This document shows positions 36,008 through 50,025 of a stretch of 64,000 bases of DNA, piece after piece. The DNA lies in the NCBI GenBank assembly GCA_028386065.3, contig JAKUCV010001006.1, positions 46,539-110,538 of the forward strand, written 5' to 3'. A program made the position numbers and the translations under genes. A model generated the notes under the pieces. That model did not search any database. It had not been told where the DNA came from and saw only the letters and a list, made by a program, of their open reading frames with translations. Positions within the stretch are counted from its first letter, which is position 1; each line of letters opens with the position of its first letter. This stretch comes from Turnera subulata. Lineage: Eukaryota; Streptophyta; Magnoliopsida; Malpighiales; Passifloraceae.

Positions 36008-39000
36008 GCTAGCTATATATCTGTATCTAACAACTAGTGGTGTAACAAGTTTTCTCTTGTCAAGATATGTAAGTTGATATGTATAATATCTATGTCTATG
36101 CAAGAGAAGCTGGAAAAGGAAGAACCTCAATTATAACAGCTCTTTCAAGTTGGGTTTTTCTGATGCTACAAAACCAACCCAATAGAGAGAGGGGGAGAGG
36201 GAGGGAAGGGCTACCTAGGAGAGGAAAGGAGGAGGGGATTGAAATTTTTGGTAGGGGAAGATGAGGTGCCAATTTATGGTTGTGGGAATTTGTCGTCATG
36301 TGGGAAAATTGGATTAGAATGAATCAATGAGGAATGGGAAAAAAAGAAGAAAGGAAAAATGGTAAAATCAGTTCTTCTGCAATTAACTTTTGCCAAATTT
36401 TTTTGGAGTGTGGGGGCCGCAACTGGAGTGTTGCCAGCTAGGTGGGGCTTAATATTATTGGCTTCTTTCACTTTGTCTACAACTCTTCGCATAAACCCAC
36501 GTATAGGAAAGATGGCGGCTGGCCTGGGATGATTCAAAGGATGAGCTTAATCCCCCTGACATCATTGCTTTGAGATACAAGCCTGACACGTGCCCTCTAT
36601 CCCCTTTTGTCCCTCTTCGAACACACCCACCCAGATGGCCAGTTTTGATCGATGTGCTTGTCCAAATCATTCTCTTTTTCATCCATCTTTACATTACTAC
36701 TACTACTTTACTAGTACTACTTTGCCTTAAATTTTAGCACATATCTGATTGACCATGTCCTTGCAACTCATAGGATAGGAGGGCTTCTTTGTTTGTGGGA
36801 AAGGAGGGAAAGAGGGGGGGCCTCCTCCTCCTCCTCACACAATGGACGCCGACACAAATGACAAACTGAGCGTGAAGAGAGTTAAAAAAAAAAAAAAAGG
36901 TGTGTAAAAAGGCTGATCATCATGGAGATAAGGATGGAAGGATATAGATTATTGATTCGTGGAGGAATGGGTTTAGCCGAATGGGATTGGAGGGTAGTGA
37001 AAGTATATGGTGTGTTTAGTGGATTGTGGAGGAGTTCTTGTTTCTTTTAGTAAAAAGTAATTAGTTTGCAACCTAACACTACTATATGGGCCAGCTTTGT
37101 GGAAAAAAGATATGTGGATATTATGTATCATTACAAGAGTGTCTCTATACAATGCTGATTAATTAATAGATTGATTATACAGCCACTCAATAGTAAGTAC
37201 TTGCTAAATAATTGATTTTTAAGTGTGCCCTGTTTGAATTCTTTTGTTGAAGGTGGGTATATGTTTGCCTTTATCTCTCCATAAAGTGCCCGATCCTTGA
37301 TCTTCATAATAAAGCAGAACAATGTAGCCTCGAATACTTCTAACAACAACAAGATTAGACAGATCCTTAATTGTTCGGCTCTCTTGTGTCTTGTCTTGCC
37401 GCTGCGATACAGCTATTCCATCCCCCCTAGTACTGTTTTTCAAACAAACCTTTTGGGTTTTGTGAGCTCAACCTCTAGTTTAAATATCTTAAAAGCAGTG
37501 TGTTTGATCAAATACCTTGCTAGTTTAGGCAACTATGACCGTCATAACCCAAGTTCCTCAAAATATCCACTCTAACTTTGTACAAAGGGACAAAAGGATT
37601 TGGTGCGTATGGCCTAAGAAATATTTAATGATTTTGGTAGTTGACCTTGGTTGGATTGGAAGATGGATGGATGCTCTCGTCTTCTTTCTTTGATGCTGTG
37701 GCAGAGGAGAAGAACACACGCTTATGTATTTCTATCCACATCTTTCTCTATTCTACAAATATTCGTATAAGATTTTAACATCCACGAGAATCCAAAAAGG
37801 GTATGTTCTTAATCTCCAAAATCAAGAAAATTTGACCTAGGACAGGTAGATATGCTCGCATAATCTTCCCACAGTAAGTTACTCCCAGTTATTATCAAGA
37901 AGAAAGACTATTGTCTTTGGGCAATTACCTTATCCATTTGTCAAAGCAAATTACTACAAATAGCGAATTGGATAAATGTTACAACAGAAGTTACCACTAG
38001 TGTACAAATTTTTAACCTACAAGGTAAGCAACTAAGTTAGGCAGTTTTGGACCAAAGAACCAGTATTAGCATTAGTTTTATCTTCAATGCTTGACTGGTA
38101 GGACAAGCCTAGAGAAGAGGCGCACCACACTTTCAATGTTTTGCACAGCCTACTAAAACTATTCATTTCTTTTAATGCGATTCTAATGTTCGATTGTAAG
38201 AACAGCACCCGCCATTATTGAAGTGTAGATCAGCGTCCATATTTGAGTTCCTAATTAACTAAGCATGGAACCCAGTTGCAGCCATGGCACATTCAATATT
38301 TCAAGCATTACTAGTTTATTTATTAACGCGAGCATTGATTTCAAGTTCTTCGTTGTCTTGTTAGATTTCAAAAGATTTGACACTTGACGAGCAAACCCTT
38401 TTTGTAAATTTAAGATTGGACAAATGAGATTGCAACTCTATAAAAGGTTTTTCCAAGAGTCAATCCTTAAACAGTTTTTTTAAGCACACGTGTGATGTAA
38501 AAGACATTGATTATGTGCATCCAAGTAGGTGAATCCTTTTTGATTTAGTCATAGTAACAGATACCAAACACAGAATCTCCCCTAACACAATCAAAAGTCT
38601 TAACCACAATAATGGCCTGGTCATAACAACTCGTGACTTCTTCATTCCAAACAATAGAACAAAATTCGTGTTCACACAAACATTTTTCAAACAAGTTAAC
38701 ACTCAGAAAGTAATCGTTTCAGGCACCCTAAACATCCGCTTGAAGTCCTGTTTTAATCCTAATGCTCATAACCAAAATCCTAATTCTATACTTATTGTGC
38801 TTAATTACAGGAGTTTGCCTCCTTTGATAACAATCCAGAATCCTGTTTCTGGGTGGTTCTTTTTTTTTTTTTTTTGATCCAAATGAAATCATGTCTATGG
38901 GTGGTTCAAACAAAATTTCAGTGGATTAAATTAATTAAATCTTGTAAACAAATTGCATTAAATATTTACAGAAACATGCCTATTTCCCTAGTAGATAAGT

Positions 39001-41378
39001 TATTTTAACCCAGGAGTTGTTACTTTTGACTTCTCAGCTTTGGGAAGCTTCGTGGCAGCTAAGACTGAACACGGCGTGATCCACAATAAGTTGACAATAA
39101 ACAAACAAAACATATAGTTGTTCCCAAGTATGGGGAGATTTCCACAATATAATGAGGCCAATGTGAAGTTAAACAAAGATGAGGTGCCAAAAATGGACAA
39201 ATACGTACAATGAGACAAATTCGGTACTGAATTGGATAGGCTTCCGGGAGCATATGCTAAAGAGAAAAGAATATCTAATGCACCAAAAAAAAAAATAAAG
39301 AAGCTTATGATTATCCACAACTCCTAAGACTTGATATTTATCCTCTAAAGATGCTTTTGTTTGGCTGATCAGTCTCACGTTATGTTTGTTATCATGCAAG
39401 AATATGATTTATAGCTTTGAATCTTATGTCATGTGTGATGCAAAGCAAAAGTACACAGGGAATTCAATGGTTCTTCTCTCCTTTCCCACCACAGACTACC
39501 AGGTAGCTTGTTCCGCTAAAATTCAAATAGCCACATGCCAAATATGAAAATAAAAATAATAAATGTTCTTGTTTTATGTCTTGCAAAGTAGCCCATGGAT
39601 CTTGTCCAAGCTTCTCAACTATATCGATAGAACAAATTAGAACACCAAAGTAAAGTTGGTATTAAGAAAATAAAGATATTACCTGAGTGGTCAAAAGCAT
39701 CTCTCCACTTAATTGTGCGAGCCTGGACTTCCAATTTTAACTGCACAAGAATTGCACTAATGACCAGCTGAAAAGTTAGATGTGATTCTTGAAAGTGAAA
39801 TACTCCCTAGGTTACCTCCTCCCAACTAAAGAAAACAAATAACCCATATCTTAAAACCTATTCCTTCCAATCACGCTGGCTTTTTTAATTTTTTTTTCCC
39901 CAATTTGCAGCACTTCCTAGTATTAGTTTGAGGATCTACAAGGAGAAAAAAGAGAATCAGTTAACACTATTTGACTGGGAATGTGATTCTACCTCTTACC
40001 ATCCAGACATGGTGCGCTGCAGCTTGAGATCATAAACCTTGGACCAAAAATGTGATTGGTTGATAAAGTCACATCAAGTTATCAGGAAGGACTGGACTGA
40101 ATGTAGGCTGAACAAATGCGCACACTTGTAAAGTTCAAACAAAGAAAGGTGCAGGTATGTGCTAGACCAGTCAAAGCATATGTGTATGAATACGCCATAA
40201 CTAGGGTGGTTTTCAAACAAAGAAAAAAAGTCTTGATTGTGACCTGCTGTAGTTTTCCACGTGTAGTTCACCTAATCTACTAGCTAGTACCTATCCCATG
40301 TCAAATGGTAGTGCACCAGATTTTCCATGCCAGACACTGCATAATAAGTTAGGCCTAACAAGGAATTCTCCTACAGTATTAAGATCATGGATTATTCTCT
40401 GCTTTTGTGCAGAATACTTTGGACAAATATAACTATGTGAGCAATCTTTTACCCCATAGTATACAGAGAAGGCTTAGCATAAACCTGACGAGTTGTTGTC
40501 ACTAACAAAGATAAGATCCAGAAAAAAAAAAAAAAAAAACTCACCATTACTATTTGACATCTATCCTATGAGCAGTAATTGGTGTTCCTCAACCTAAACT
40601 GAAGTAATATACAGAGACGTATGCTGTGGGAAGCTTAGTTATAGCACCATACTCAAAATGCATGGGAAGTACGGTGTGAGAAAGAAGGAAAAAACTGTTG
40701 AATTTTATCACTGCTGTGTACTCCTGAGAGATGAAGGAAAAAACTGCAAGAGGCATCAATAAAACATCACTGTTCACACAGAAAAGATGAAGAATATTGA
40801 AAAGATCATGTATGGTCATCAACCCAATTCTCATTAAGGCTGTACAGATCTGGATTCCGTGAAGTATCTGCTTGCCTTTTTCCTTTGGAGGTGGACCAAC
40901 CCACCATCTCAATCCCTTCCTTTTTCCTTGGCGTTATACCAAGGATGAACTAAAATGGTGGCTGATTATGTGCCATAAAACTTGCTTCTTGCAAGTACAG
41001 TTACACTCAACCACAGAGAAATCTTCAACATTGTCACTGTCAAAATGATAATCATAATTATGATTATAACAACTAGTTTTCAAGATGCTAATTTTCCTTC
41101 TTACTGGGCAAGTCTGACTGTTTTTATAAAAAAACTTTTGCTCATTTTCAATTTTCAAAAGGATTATACTACTTTGCACGTGAAGAGGGTCCAAAAGGAG
41201 CTGAAGGTCAAGCATACTTTTGACAGCTTGAGCAAGCAGGAAAGAAATATCATGATTATCATTGGTACATTAAGTGAAACAATTTCATTGCTCACCAGAG
41301 TTCCTTAAAATAGATAGGAGGAAGTAATTTGATATTTTAAGTGATATAAATCAGCTCCTGAGAAAAAGAAGAGACATT
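36008..41378. other. NAC promoter and intergenic sequence; no confident gene
   Basis: 36100-36260 is a CT-rich leader on the minus strand, just upstream of the NAC start. The rest is AT-rich. One exon-like segment lies on the minus strand at 39740-39683: acceptor TTGTGCAG, 58 open nt, donor CAG|GTAAT, encoding roughly LKLEVQARTIKWRDAFDHS. A frame ending in KLPKAEKSKVTTPGLK stops near 39007. These could be pieces of an undetected minus-strand gene, but I could not connect them. Confidence 0.4.
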
Positions 41379-41397
41379 AGATATCAACTAAATGATG

Positions 41398-41516
41398 CCA
41401 ACGCCTGTGTAGCGTGATGGCATTTCCCTTGGCCTTGAGCCAAGAAGACCCTGGTTCGATTCAGGGTGGGGTGGGGTTTGGGTAGATTTAGGCATCGATT
41501 GTAATAAAAAAAAAAA
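41398..41516 (+). mobile_element. tRNA-derived SINE with 19-bp target duplication
   Basis: The body starts GCCTGTGTAGCGTGATGGC (box A-like) and carries GGTTCGATTCAGGG (box B). It ends in a poly(A) run. A perfect 19-bp direct repeat flanks it (41379-41397 and 41517-41535, AGATATCAACTAAATGATG). The total length is 119 bp. Internal polymerase III promoter boxes, an A-tail and a long duplication are the defining SINE features. Confidence 0.88.
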
Positions 41517-41535
41517 AGATATCAACTAAATGATG

Positions 41536-42858
41536 ATTGAGGAAAAAAAGAGACATTAGATATCAACATAGGCTCCCTAATACCATCATAATTACTTCCT
41601 AATTTCCTACAATTTATTTTCTAATTACTTTAGTCTCTATCTTTTATCCTGTCCCAACGACCAAAAGCAAAAAATCTTTCATCGTGCCCTTCAGATTGAA
41701 GCATATTTTATGTCCAATATTTTAAGCCGATCAAGGGGTTCCACCTAAGAGAGTGGTCAAAATGTAATCAAAGACAGTGGGCTGTAGCTCTAAGTTGGAA
41801 CTTCCACCTAGCTTATGTAGCTAGGATCACTGAAAGGACAAGGTTCCAACGGTTATATGTTAAAAAAACTTTTACTCGATCGAAAAGAATTTATAGGGCC
41901 TACCCCTTCAACTGCAGCGGGAAACTTAGGCCAAACAATAATGAAAGCTCTGAATTCCACTATCCTTTAGCTGCAAATTTATTTGACCTAGGAAGATCTA
42001 GATTAAAAAACAAAAGATGTAGAACCGAGATGAGACTGCTGGATTGGGATCTATACAGGCTACTCTAATCCCAGTTGATGATAATATCAGTTCATGACAA
42101 GAGGAGTACCACTATGTTAGTGTCAAGAGAATAACAGAACTTTAATCATTGCTAAACAATGTCGCTTCTGGATTACAAACCAGTTCTGGGCCATCAGCAT
42201 GAAATGGCCAACCATCATGCAAGCCGACTATGCCTATCAGAAATAGTTGAAGCCTGAGTCAATGATCCTTGGAAACCATCTGCCACAAGTTTATCAGCAA
42301 ACAAGTATGAGCCCCAAGGCAACAAGGCATCAAGCATCATTATACTGCTTATGATTCCAAGAAGAAAGAATACATTCACTTTGTTGCCACCCACAATCTC
42401 TGGACATCGATTACAGTATTGGCTGACACATTGATTTCACAGCAGCTCTTGTGTTGCGGGAGTTCCTTTTTAACTTCCTCAATGCTTCCAACAAAATAGT
42501 CTACATTTTCTTTTCTATCAACTCAAGACATCTTAAACTGTGTCGGCCAGATCAATTGCTTTAAACAAAATGGATAAAGAGAAATGAAGAAGAAATTGAG
42601 CAGTAACTGATGTGTATCCAAAAATATACCATTCAAACATAAGGAAATCAGGATGTAAAGCAATTCTTTTTTCATTTCTGAGGAAATCTCAGTTCTTTTC
42701 AGTATTAGCATGTCATGGGAACAACATAAATACTATCTAGTTTATATAAATGAAAACTGAAAGTTTCCTGCACCTGTATGAGCTCAAGAATTACTTGATG
42801 TTGTAAATTGTTTGCGGCGTAGAAAACCTCCAACAGAGACCTAATATTACATGACTAA
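41536..42858. other. No separate gene; 3' flank of the PPR gene
   Basis: There is no long open frame. The sequence from about 42150 to 42858 is less AT-biased and could be the PPR gene's 3' untranslated region, but no polyadenylation site could be fixed. Confidence 0.45.
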
Positions 42859-44640
42859 TTATTCCTTCCAAAAGGAAAAACCTCGCTCTCTCACAACTCT
42901 TCTGGTTTCAGCTTGTCGGACAAAATCTTTCTCGTGATCAGTTTTCCTAGAGATATCTCTTGTTTGCCTGTTTGACTGACTATAGTCCAATTGATTGCCT
43001 TTCAACTCTGTCATATGACACTCAGCTATTTGCTTATTAGACAACCAAGTCTGAATCATCTGTTCTACCTTTGGTTCAGGCAATAACTGTCTTTCCTTCA
43101 TGTCCATGTAAAATTTGTGTGCTTCCTCCAACATTCCATTTAAGAACAGCCCATGTATCAACACAATGTATGAGCTACGATCAGGACTTATCCCATGCTC
43201 ACTCATTTCGTTCCACAACTTGTAAACATTGTCAAGCTGACGCCATCGGCAAAATTTTCTAATAAGCATTATATATGTATCATTAGTCGGTGGGCATCCC
43301 AGCTTCCTCATCTTCTCTAAAAGTCCAAACGCTTCTTCCCCTGTCCTCACTATACGAAACAAGGCATGGTAAGTCTGCACTGTTGGTGAGAGGTGACGGT
43401 GTAACATCTCATCAAATAAGCCTCTAGCATCATCAACTTTTCGTTGCTTACATAATGGTTTAATCAATGAATTATAAGTGACAACATTAGGAGGAATACC
43501 ATTCTCCTCCATCGTTTTCAAGAGATTAATAGCTTCCTTCACTTGCCTAGCCTTTGCAAGAGCATGAATCACTGCATTGTAAGCTTTCCTATCTGGCTCA
43601 ATCCTCAACTGCTTCATTCGGTTGTAAAGCTTGAATACCCTATAAAGGCTCCCTGCCTTTGAATAGCAGGACATCATACTTGCATATGACACAACATCAT
43701 ATTGGACACCCCACTTCGACATCTCCATCCACACTCTCTGCGCCTCACGGGGACTACCTATCACATTACACCATCCATTGAGCACAATATTAAAACTTTT
43801 TGTATTCAACGGATAAACAGCCTTATTACAGAACATCAAGTACTCTGCATCCTGCACATTCTTGTACCGGCAAAGAGCAGACAAAAGGCCCTGAAACTGG
43901 TCGATCCCCACATCAAACTTAAATCTTTTAAATGCATAGAAGGTGTTTATAGCCCTTCCAACGTCATGGACAGCACAATACTTCCTAATCATGATCAACA
44001 GAGTCTGTGGAGTGACAAGAGATTCACCACTGCCTGCCCCTCTCATCTCGTCAATTAACGCCCATGCTGTGTCAAACTTTCTCATCTTCCCAAGAATAGA
44101 AATCATAGAATGATATTCGCGCAAGGAATGAGCATAACCTGGCTGCCTACCAGCCCAGAGAAAGAAAGTAAACGCTGCCTCCCAATCATTTCTCACCCTA
44201 GAAAGCACCTCGAAGACCAATTCTTGGGAGACTTTTACACTACATTGCTCAATCTTGTCCTTCATTTCCGCACGATTTGCACCCGATTCGTTCAGTATTT
44301 TCACAAAAGCATTCACATCCTTCATAAGACCATCATCTTTCAGAGTCACTCCTCCAACAACATCGTCATCATCCTCATCATTGCCATCATCATCAGTCTC
44401 ATTTCCGTCCCCATCACTGCAATGCTTTTCTGGGTTTCCCCGAATCTTCTCAGCAGTTGGAGCTTCAAGATTTGATGTAGAGAAAGCAACAGAAAGCACA
44501 GAACTCAGAGGCCCAACCGTGGCACCTTCAGTGGGTGAATCCGCAACAAATGTTGGTCTACCAGGAAGTGAACTGAGATCATTACGAGCCAGAGCCGCGA
44601 CACCCAGTAAGCAGCGTCTTAAAAATCTGAATCCTTGCAT
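42859..44640 (-). CDS. P-class pentatricopeptide repeat protein, mitochondrial (At5g15010-like)
   Basis: One exon encodes 593 residues from ATG 44640. The apparent upstream extension begins at TTG and lies across a likely splice acceptor, so it is not used. The N-terminus (MQGFRFLRRCLLGVAALARN) is Arg-rich and non-acidic, as expected of a mitochondrial presequence. An acidic linker (DGDGNETDDDGNDEDDDD) follows. PPR motifs run from about residue 180 to 540, for example VVSYASMMSCYSKAGSLYRV and VVTYNSLIKPLCKQRKVDDA. No E or DYW editing domain follows. The C-terminus RRVVRERGFSFWKE and several repeats resemble, from memory, Arabidopsis At5g15010. P-class PPR proteins bind organellar RNA and act in its stability, splicing or translation. 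The RNA target is unknown. Confidence 0.92.
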   Translation of the reverse strand: MQGFRFLRRCLLGVAALARNDLSSLPGRPTFVADSPTEGATVGPLSSVLSVAFSTSNLEAPTAEKIRGNPEKHCSDGDGNETDDDGNDEDDDDVVGGVTLKDDGLMKDVNAFVKILNESGANRAEMKDKIEQCSVKVSQELVFEVLSRVRNDWEAAFTFFLWAGRQPGYAHSLREYHSMISILGKMRKFDTAWALIDEMRGAGSGESLVTPQTLLIMIRKYCAVHDVGRAINTFYAFKRFKFDVGIDQFQGLLSALCRYKNVQDAEYLMFCNKAVYPLNTKSFNIVLNGWCNVIGSPREAQRVWMEMSKWGVQYDVVSYASMMSCYSKAGSLYRVFKLYNRMKQLRIEPDRKAYNAVIHALAKARQVKEAINLLKTMEENGIPPNVVTYNSLIKPLCKQRKVDDARGLFDEMLHRHLSPTVQTYHALFRIVRTGEEAFGLLEKMRKLGCPPTNDTYIMLIRKFCRWRQLDNVYKLWNEMSEHGISPDRSSYIVLIHGLFLNGMLEEAHKFYMDMKERQLLPEPKVEQMIQTWLSNKQIAECHMTELKGNQLDYSQSNRQTRDISRKTDHEKDFVRQAETRRVVRERGFSFWKE

Positions 44641-45194
44641 GCTGGTTGAGCAACTGCACAAGTAAATACTGCCAAAAAGCGAAAATACAGTACTTGGGAA
44701 TGGAGCACCAGCTGTTTGCGAAAATGATTAAGTGAAGGAACAGAGCGTTTTAGCTGGGATTTTCGAAACCAAAGAGAAAAGAGAGGAAGGATACCTATAT
44801 CTGATGGATGGAGTCATGTAGGGTTACTTTCATCATCCTCGCCGTGAGATGCCATTTCCAGTGGCAAGAACCAAAATTTCCTGGTGGGGTGGTGGGAGGG
44901 CAAATGGTAAAAAAGGTTGGTTTGGGAGCCCGCCATTTTCTGGTTCAACAACTTTATACGCTTTATTACTGGGCTTAGCGGCGTTGGATTAAAGTGCAGA
45001 CAAAGTTCGAGTTGGGCTAGCCTGCTTCCAAATTTCTGCACCTTACCGGAAAGGAAACGGCGGCGTTTAGCATTATCATATCTTGACTGACATATTGATG
45101 ACAAATTCATACCCATGAATTGGCTCCCGTTCTTTGATGAAAAAAAAAACCCTTTTAGGGTTTTTCTATCTTGTGACAGAAATAATCCTTCCAT
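44641..45194 (-). promoter_or_regulatory. PPR gene leader, probable 5'-UTR intron, and promoter motifs
   Basis: On the minus strand a donor-like ATAG|GTATCC at 44795/44794 and an acceptor TTACTTGTGCAG (exon resuming at 44653) suggest a 141-bp intron in the 5' leader. Two TGGGCT motifs (44970-44975 and 45013-45018) match site II elements, which are frequent in promoters of plant genes for mitochondrial and translation proteins. An open minus-strand frame across 44814-45194 has no protein-like features. Confidence 0.4.
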
Positions 45195-46091
45195 AAATAA
45201 TAATTATGTTGTGTAATTAATTCAATAGAAGGTTATTTCAGTCACAAGGAAAATGATATTTATTAATTGTAGAAATTTATTTCCTTATTTAGTGACTTAT
45301 TTTGTGCCCTAAGACACAACATAGAAAAACCTTTTTATTAAACACAAGATAACTTGGACGGTTCTCTGTTATCAGTATCTTGCCAGCAAATACTAAGTTA
45401 TTTTTTTTAAAGGAATCAGTAATACTAAGATACACAAGTTCATTCCTCAATAAAGTAAATTCTAAGACACTAACATTTTCTTAGAAAAGTTAATCATGGC
45501 TCATGGAGCAAATAATATCAACACGAGTTGTAGCAAAATAACTTAGGTTAGGTTGATTACTATCAAAAATAAGTTAACAGTACTTAATTTAGTACACTTG
45601 ACCCATTGCATCATCTCCAAAGTTCTTTGATGGATATATTTATCAAAACTCCTGAATGTTGAAAAGTCATTTTTCTAAGGATACAGGAATAAATTACGGG
45701 ATTCCGGAATAAGTTCTTTGATAGTCATACAAATCGCACAACTTAAATCAATGCATTAATGACACGATCATAAGAATAAAGGAGTGCCATATCATATCCG
45801 AAAAGAAAAAAACAATGGAATGCCATAAAACCGAAACAAAAGCTTGGGATCCCTGAGTCTGAAGAGGCTAATCTAACATCAAAAAAGGGAACGATTTGAC
45901 GTTGCAGACGCTCAAGAAAATTTATCACAAATGCCTCATACTGTCTAGACTCCAGAGCTAAACTTCGAAAAAGGGAGAATTAAAACAAAAAAAAAAACTT
46001 GTCTATATGTATTGCTCATTGCTCCTCATCCCTCCTATATAAGGACATTATGCTTTAAAATTAAAAACGTTGACTACAAGCATCCGTAGGC
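45195..46091. other. No gene recognised
   Basis: AT-rich intergenic sequence. The part nearest 46091 is the 3' end of the RPSA transcript, which runs on the minus strand. Confidence 0.5.
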
Positions 46092-47809
<1,718 letters not shown>

Positions 47810-47936
47810 TGTTGCCGGTTTCCTTTCTTTCCCTAACTGTGTTTTGTCCCTTTGCGTCTACTCTAAATACCGTCGTCGTCGTGTGCCTGCTTGATTGCTA
47901 GTAAGCGAGAGATTGGGAGAAGGGGACTGGCTGCTG

Positions 47937-48017
47937 CTAGGGTTTTGTACACCTTCCTCTAGTTTTATTTCGGCGTTTCCTACGAGCGGGCTAAAACCTT
48001 GAACGAAATTGGGCCCA
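47937..48017 (-). promoter_or_regulatory. RPSA promoter: telo-box and site II-like element
   Basis: On the gene's strand AAACCCTAG (47945-47937) is a telo-box, about 130 bp before the ATG. TGGGCCCA (48010-48017) contains the site II core. This pair is the typical promoter signature of plant ribosomal-protein genes. Element 4 begins only 180 bp further upstream. Confidence 0.65.
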
Positions 48018-48521
48018 ATCGAGTTAACGTAACTGTCAAAGTTATATGAAACCCAAACAAGGTCCATTAAGGGGGATGATAAGTATAATTATTAATTCTT
48101 TTCCTTTTTTTAGATAGGTTGAAGGAGAAATAACATAATTTCCATGATGCCAACTCCCACACCAAATTTTGCAAGATTCACGCCCAAGAGCATGTATTGT
48201 AACAGCCCGGATAAAAATTTAAATTTTTACCGGGACTGTAAAAGTCTTTTTACCGTAATTTACCGAATGAATTAATCTTGGGTAATTAATTCAAGGTAAA
48301 TCGAGTGTCGTTTTCGAAACCGAGGGTTTTCCCGCGCTCGAGATTTTTCCGTGGATTTTTAGGACTTAAGTTGGTATTTTTCGGGTCCCGGAATCTTCGG
48401 AAAATCACACCGGAAAATAATCAAGAGGGTATCAGTTATTTTCTGGTTCGGACCGGACTCGCTCCATAATGCAGACAAGTTGCATTATTGATCGTCACAG
48501 GTTGTATAGTATTTTTCTCTT

Positions 48522-48529
48522 TATAAAAA
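48522..48529 (+). promoter_or_regulatory. TATA box of the element 4 5' LTR
   Basis: TATAAAAA occurs in TTTCTCTTTATAAAAAGGAA, about 325 bp into the LTR. It is conserved in the 3' LTR near 57405. Confidence 0.55.
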
Positions 48530-48720
48530 GGAAGAGGAAGAAAGCAGGAGAGGAGAGGAGGGAAAGAAAAAAAAAAGAGAGAAAAAAAAAAGGAAAAAAA
48601 GGAAAATCGAAAAAAAAAAGTAGAAGAAGAAAAAAAAAGGAAAGAAAAAAAAACAATACAAAAAATAAAAAAATAGAAGAAAGGAAAATAGAAAAAAAGA
48701 AAAAAAAAAAGAAGGGAAAA
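48528..48720 (+). repeat. Long purine-rich tract in the LTR leader
   Basis: About 190 bp consist almost entirely of A and G, just downstream of the LTR TATA box. A longer equivalent occurs at 57410-57650 and another at about 63276-63435. These give low-complexity Lys/Glu-rich frames that are not genes. Confidence 0.85.
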
Positions 48721-50025
48721 CCTGGGAGTGAACAATGCCGTCACCCTTCCCTCTCGGGTCACTGTTCACGCGAAGCCGTCTCGCGCCGCCGTGGACGTCA
48801 CGATCTCAACCCCGCCTCCCCCGCTTGGTTCTGCCGCCTGACGGGCCGTGACGCGCCGTTGACCAGGCGGAGAACCCGCGGGTCTTGCTTCTCCGCGCCT
48901 GCCGCCTCACGCCGACGACGCATCGCCGCCCTTCCACCGCTCTTCGCGTCGCCTCTTGCCCGCGCCAGCTTCCCTCTCGTTGTCGCGCCACCGCCGCTGT
49001 TCCTACGGTAAGAACCTGACTCATATGGGCGGGTCGCGGCCGGGTCGCGCCTTCCCTGGGTCTGGGTTGCCGGGTTGGATTCTAAAATATATATATATAT
49101 AATAATTCTGGTATTTAACTTTGAAAAAAATATATATATTCACCTTGAGAAAATTATGTACAGTTTAATTCTGGTATTACGAAAAAAAATAAATATATAT
49201 ACTTTGATTCTTGAAAATTAAGATAATTATATGTTGTTTTAGAAAATTAGTATTATGTTTATCTAGGCAAAGATATATATTAAGATTATATTTTCTGGAA
49301 TGTTATTATATTTCTGGAGAATTATGGGAGTACTGTTGGAATATATATATAGTATACATAAATAATATTTCTAAAGAAATAAATTATTATGTTGACATAT
49401 AATGGTTTGGAAATGTATTTTGTCTTTAGAAAATATATATATGTATATTTATAATTCGCATTTATTTTCAGAAAATAAAGTTTATATAATTATATTTTCT
49501 GGAAGTATGGTTTTCTAAAGATAATAATATTTAGTAATTATATTTTGGCAAGTAATATATTTTATGGAATAATTTTGGGAAAATACATATATATGATATA
49601 ATCTCCAGCAAAATTATGATGTTTATTATTTTGGAAAAAAATTATATTATTTTATGAAATATTTTGATTTAATAGCTTTGGAAATATATTTTTGTAACCT
49701 TATATGCATACGATATATTTTCGGAAAAAGGTTTAATTATGGTAAAAGATGATAATAAAGGATATGAACCGGGATGGGTATATTTCGCAGTATTGGCATC
49801 ATAGCATACCGATTATGTGCATTTATGTGAGCATGTTGTTTTGTTGTGTAGGTTTTGATATCGGGCAGTTCCCCGAGGAGCCGGCTTTGGATCGGTCATT
49901 GTCTTCAGAGTTGAGTAATCGGCCAAGGTGAGGATGGATTTCCTTCAATATGTGCCTATATTACTCGGTTGTTGTGTTTGATGATTATTGCAATTTTGAG
50001 TGTTGCGTTTGCTGTGATTTGTTTC

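Noticed and set aside
44641..44661. Seven-residue N-terminal extension of the PPR protein
   Set aside because: It starts at TTG, not ATG, and spans a probable splice acceptor. ATG at 44640 is preferred.
44814..45194. 126-codon frame upstream of the PPR gene
   Set aside because: It overlaps the PPR promoter and probable leader intron and has no protein-like features.
48469..49011. Long frame of Lys/Glu then Arg/Pro/Ala in the element 4 5' LTR
   Set aside because: It spans a purine-only tract and a GC-rich LTR leader. It has no conserved protein and the equivalent frame is not preserved in the other LTR copies.
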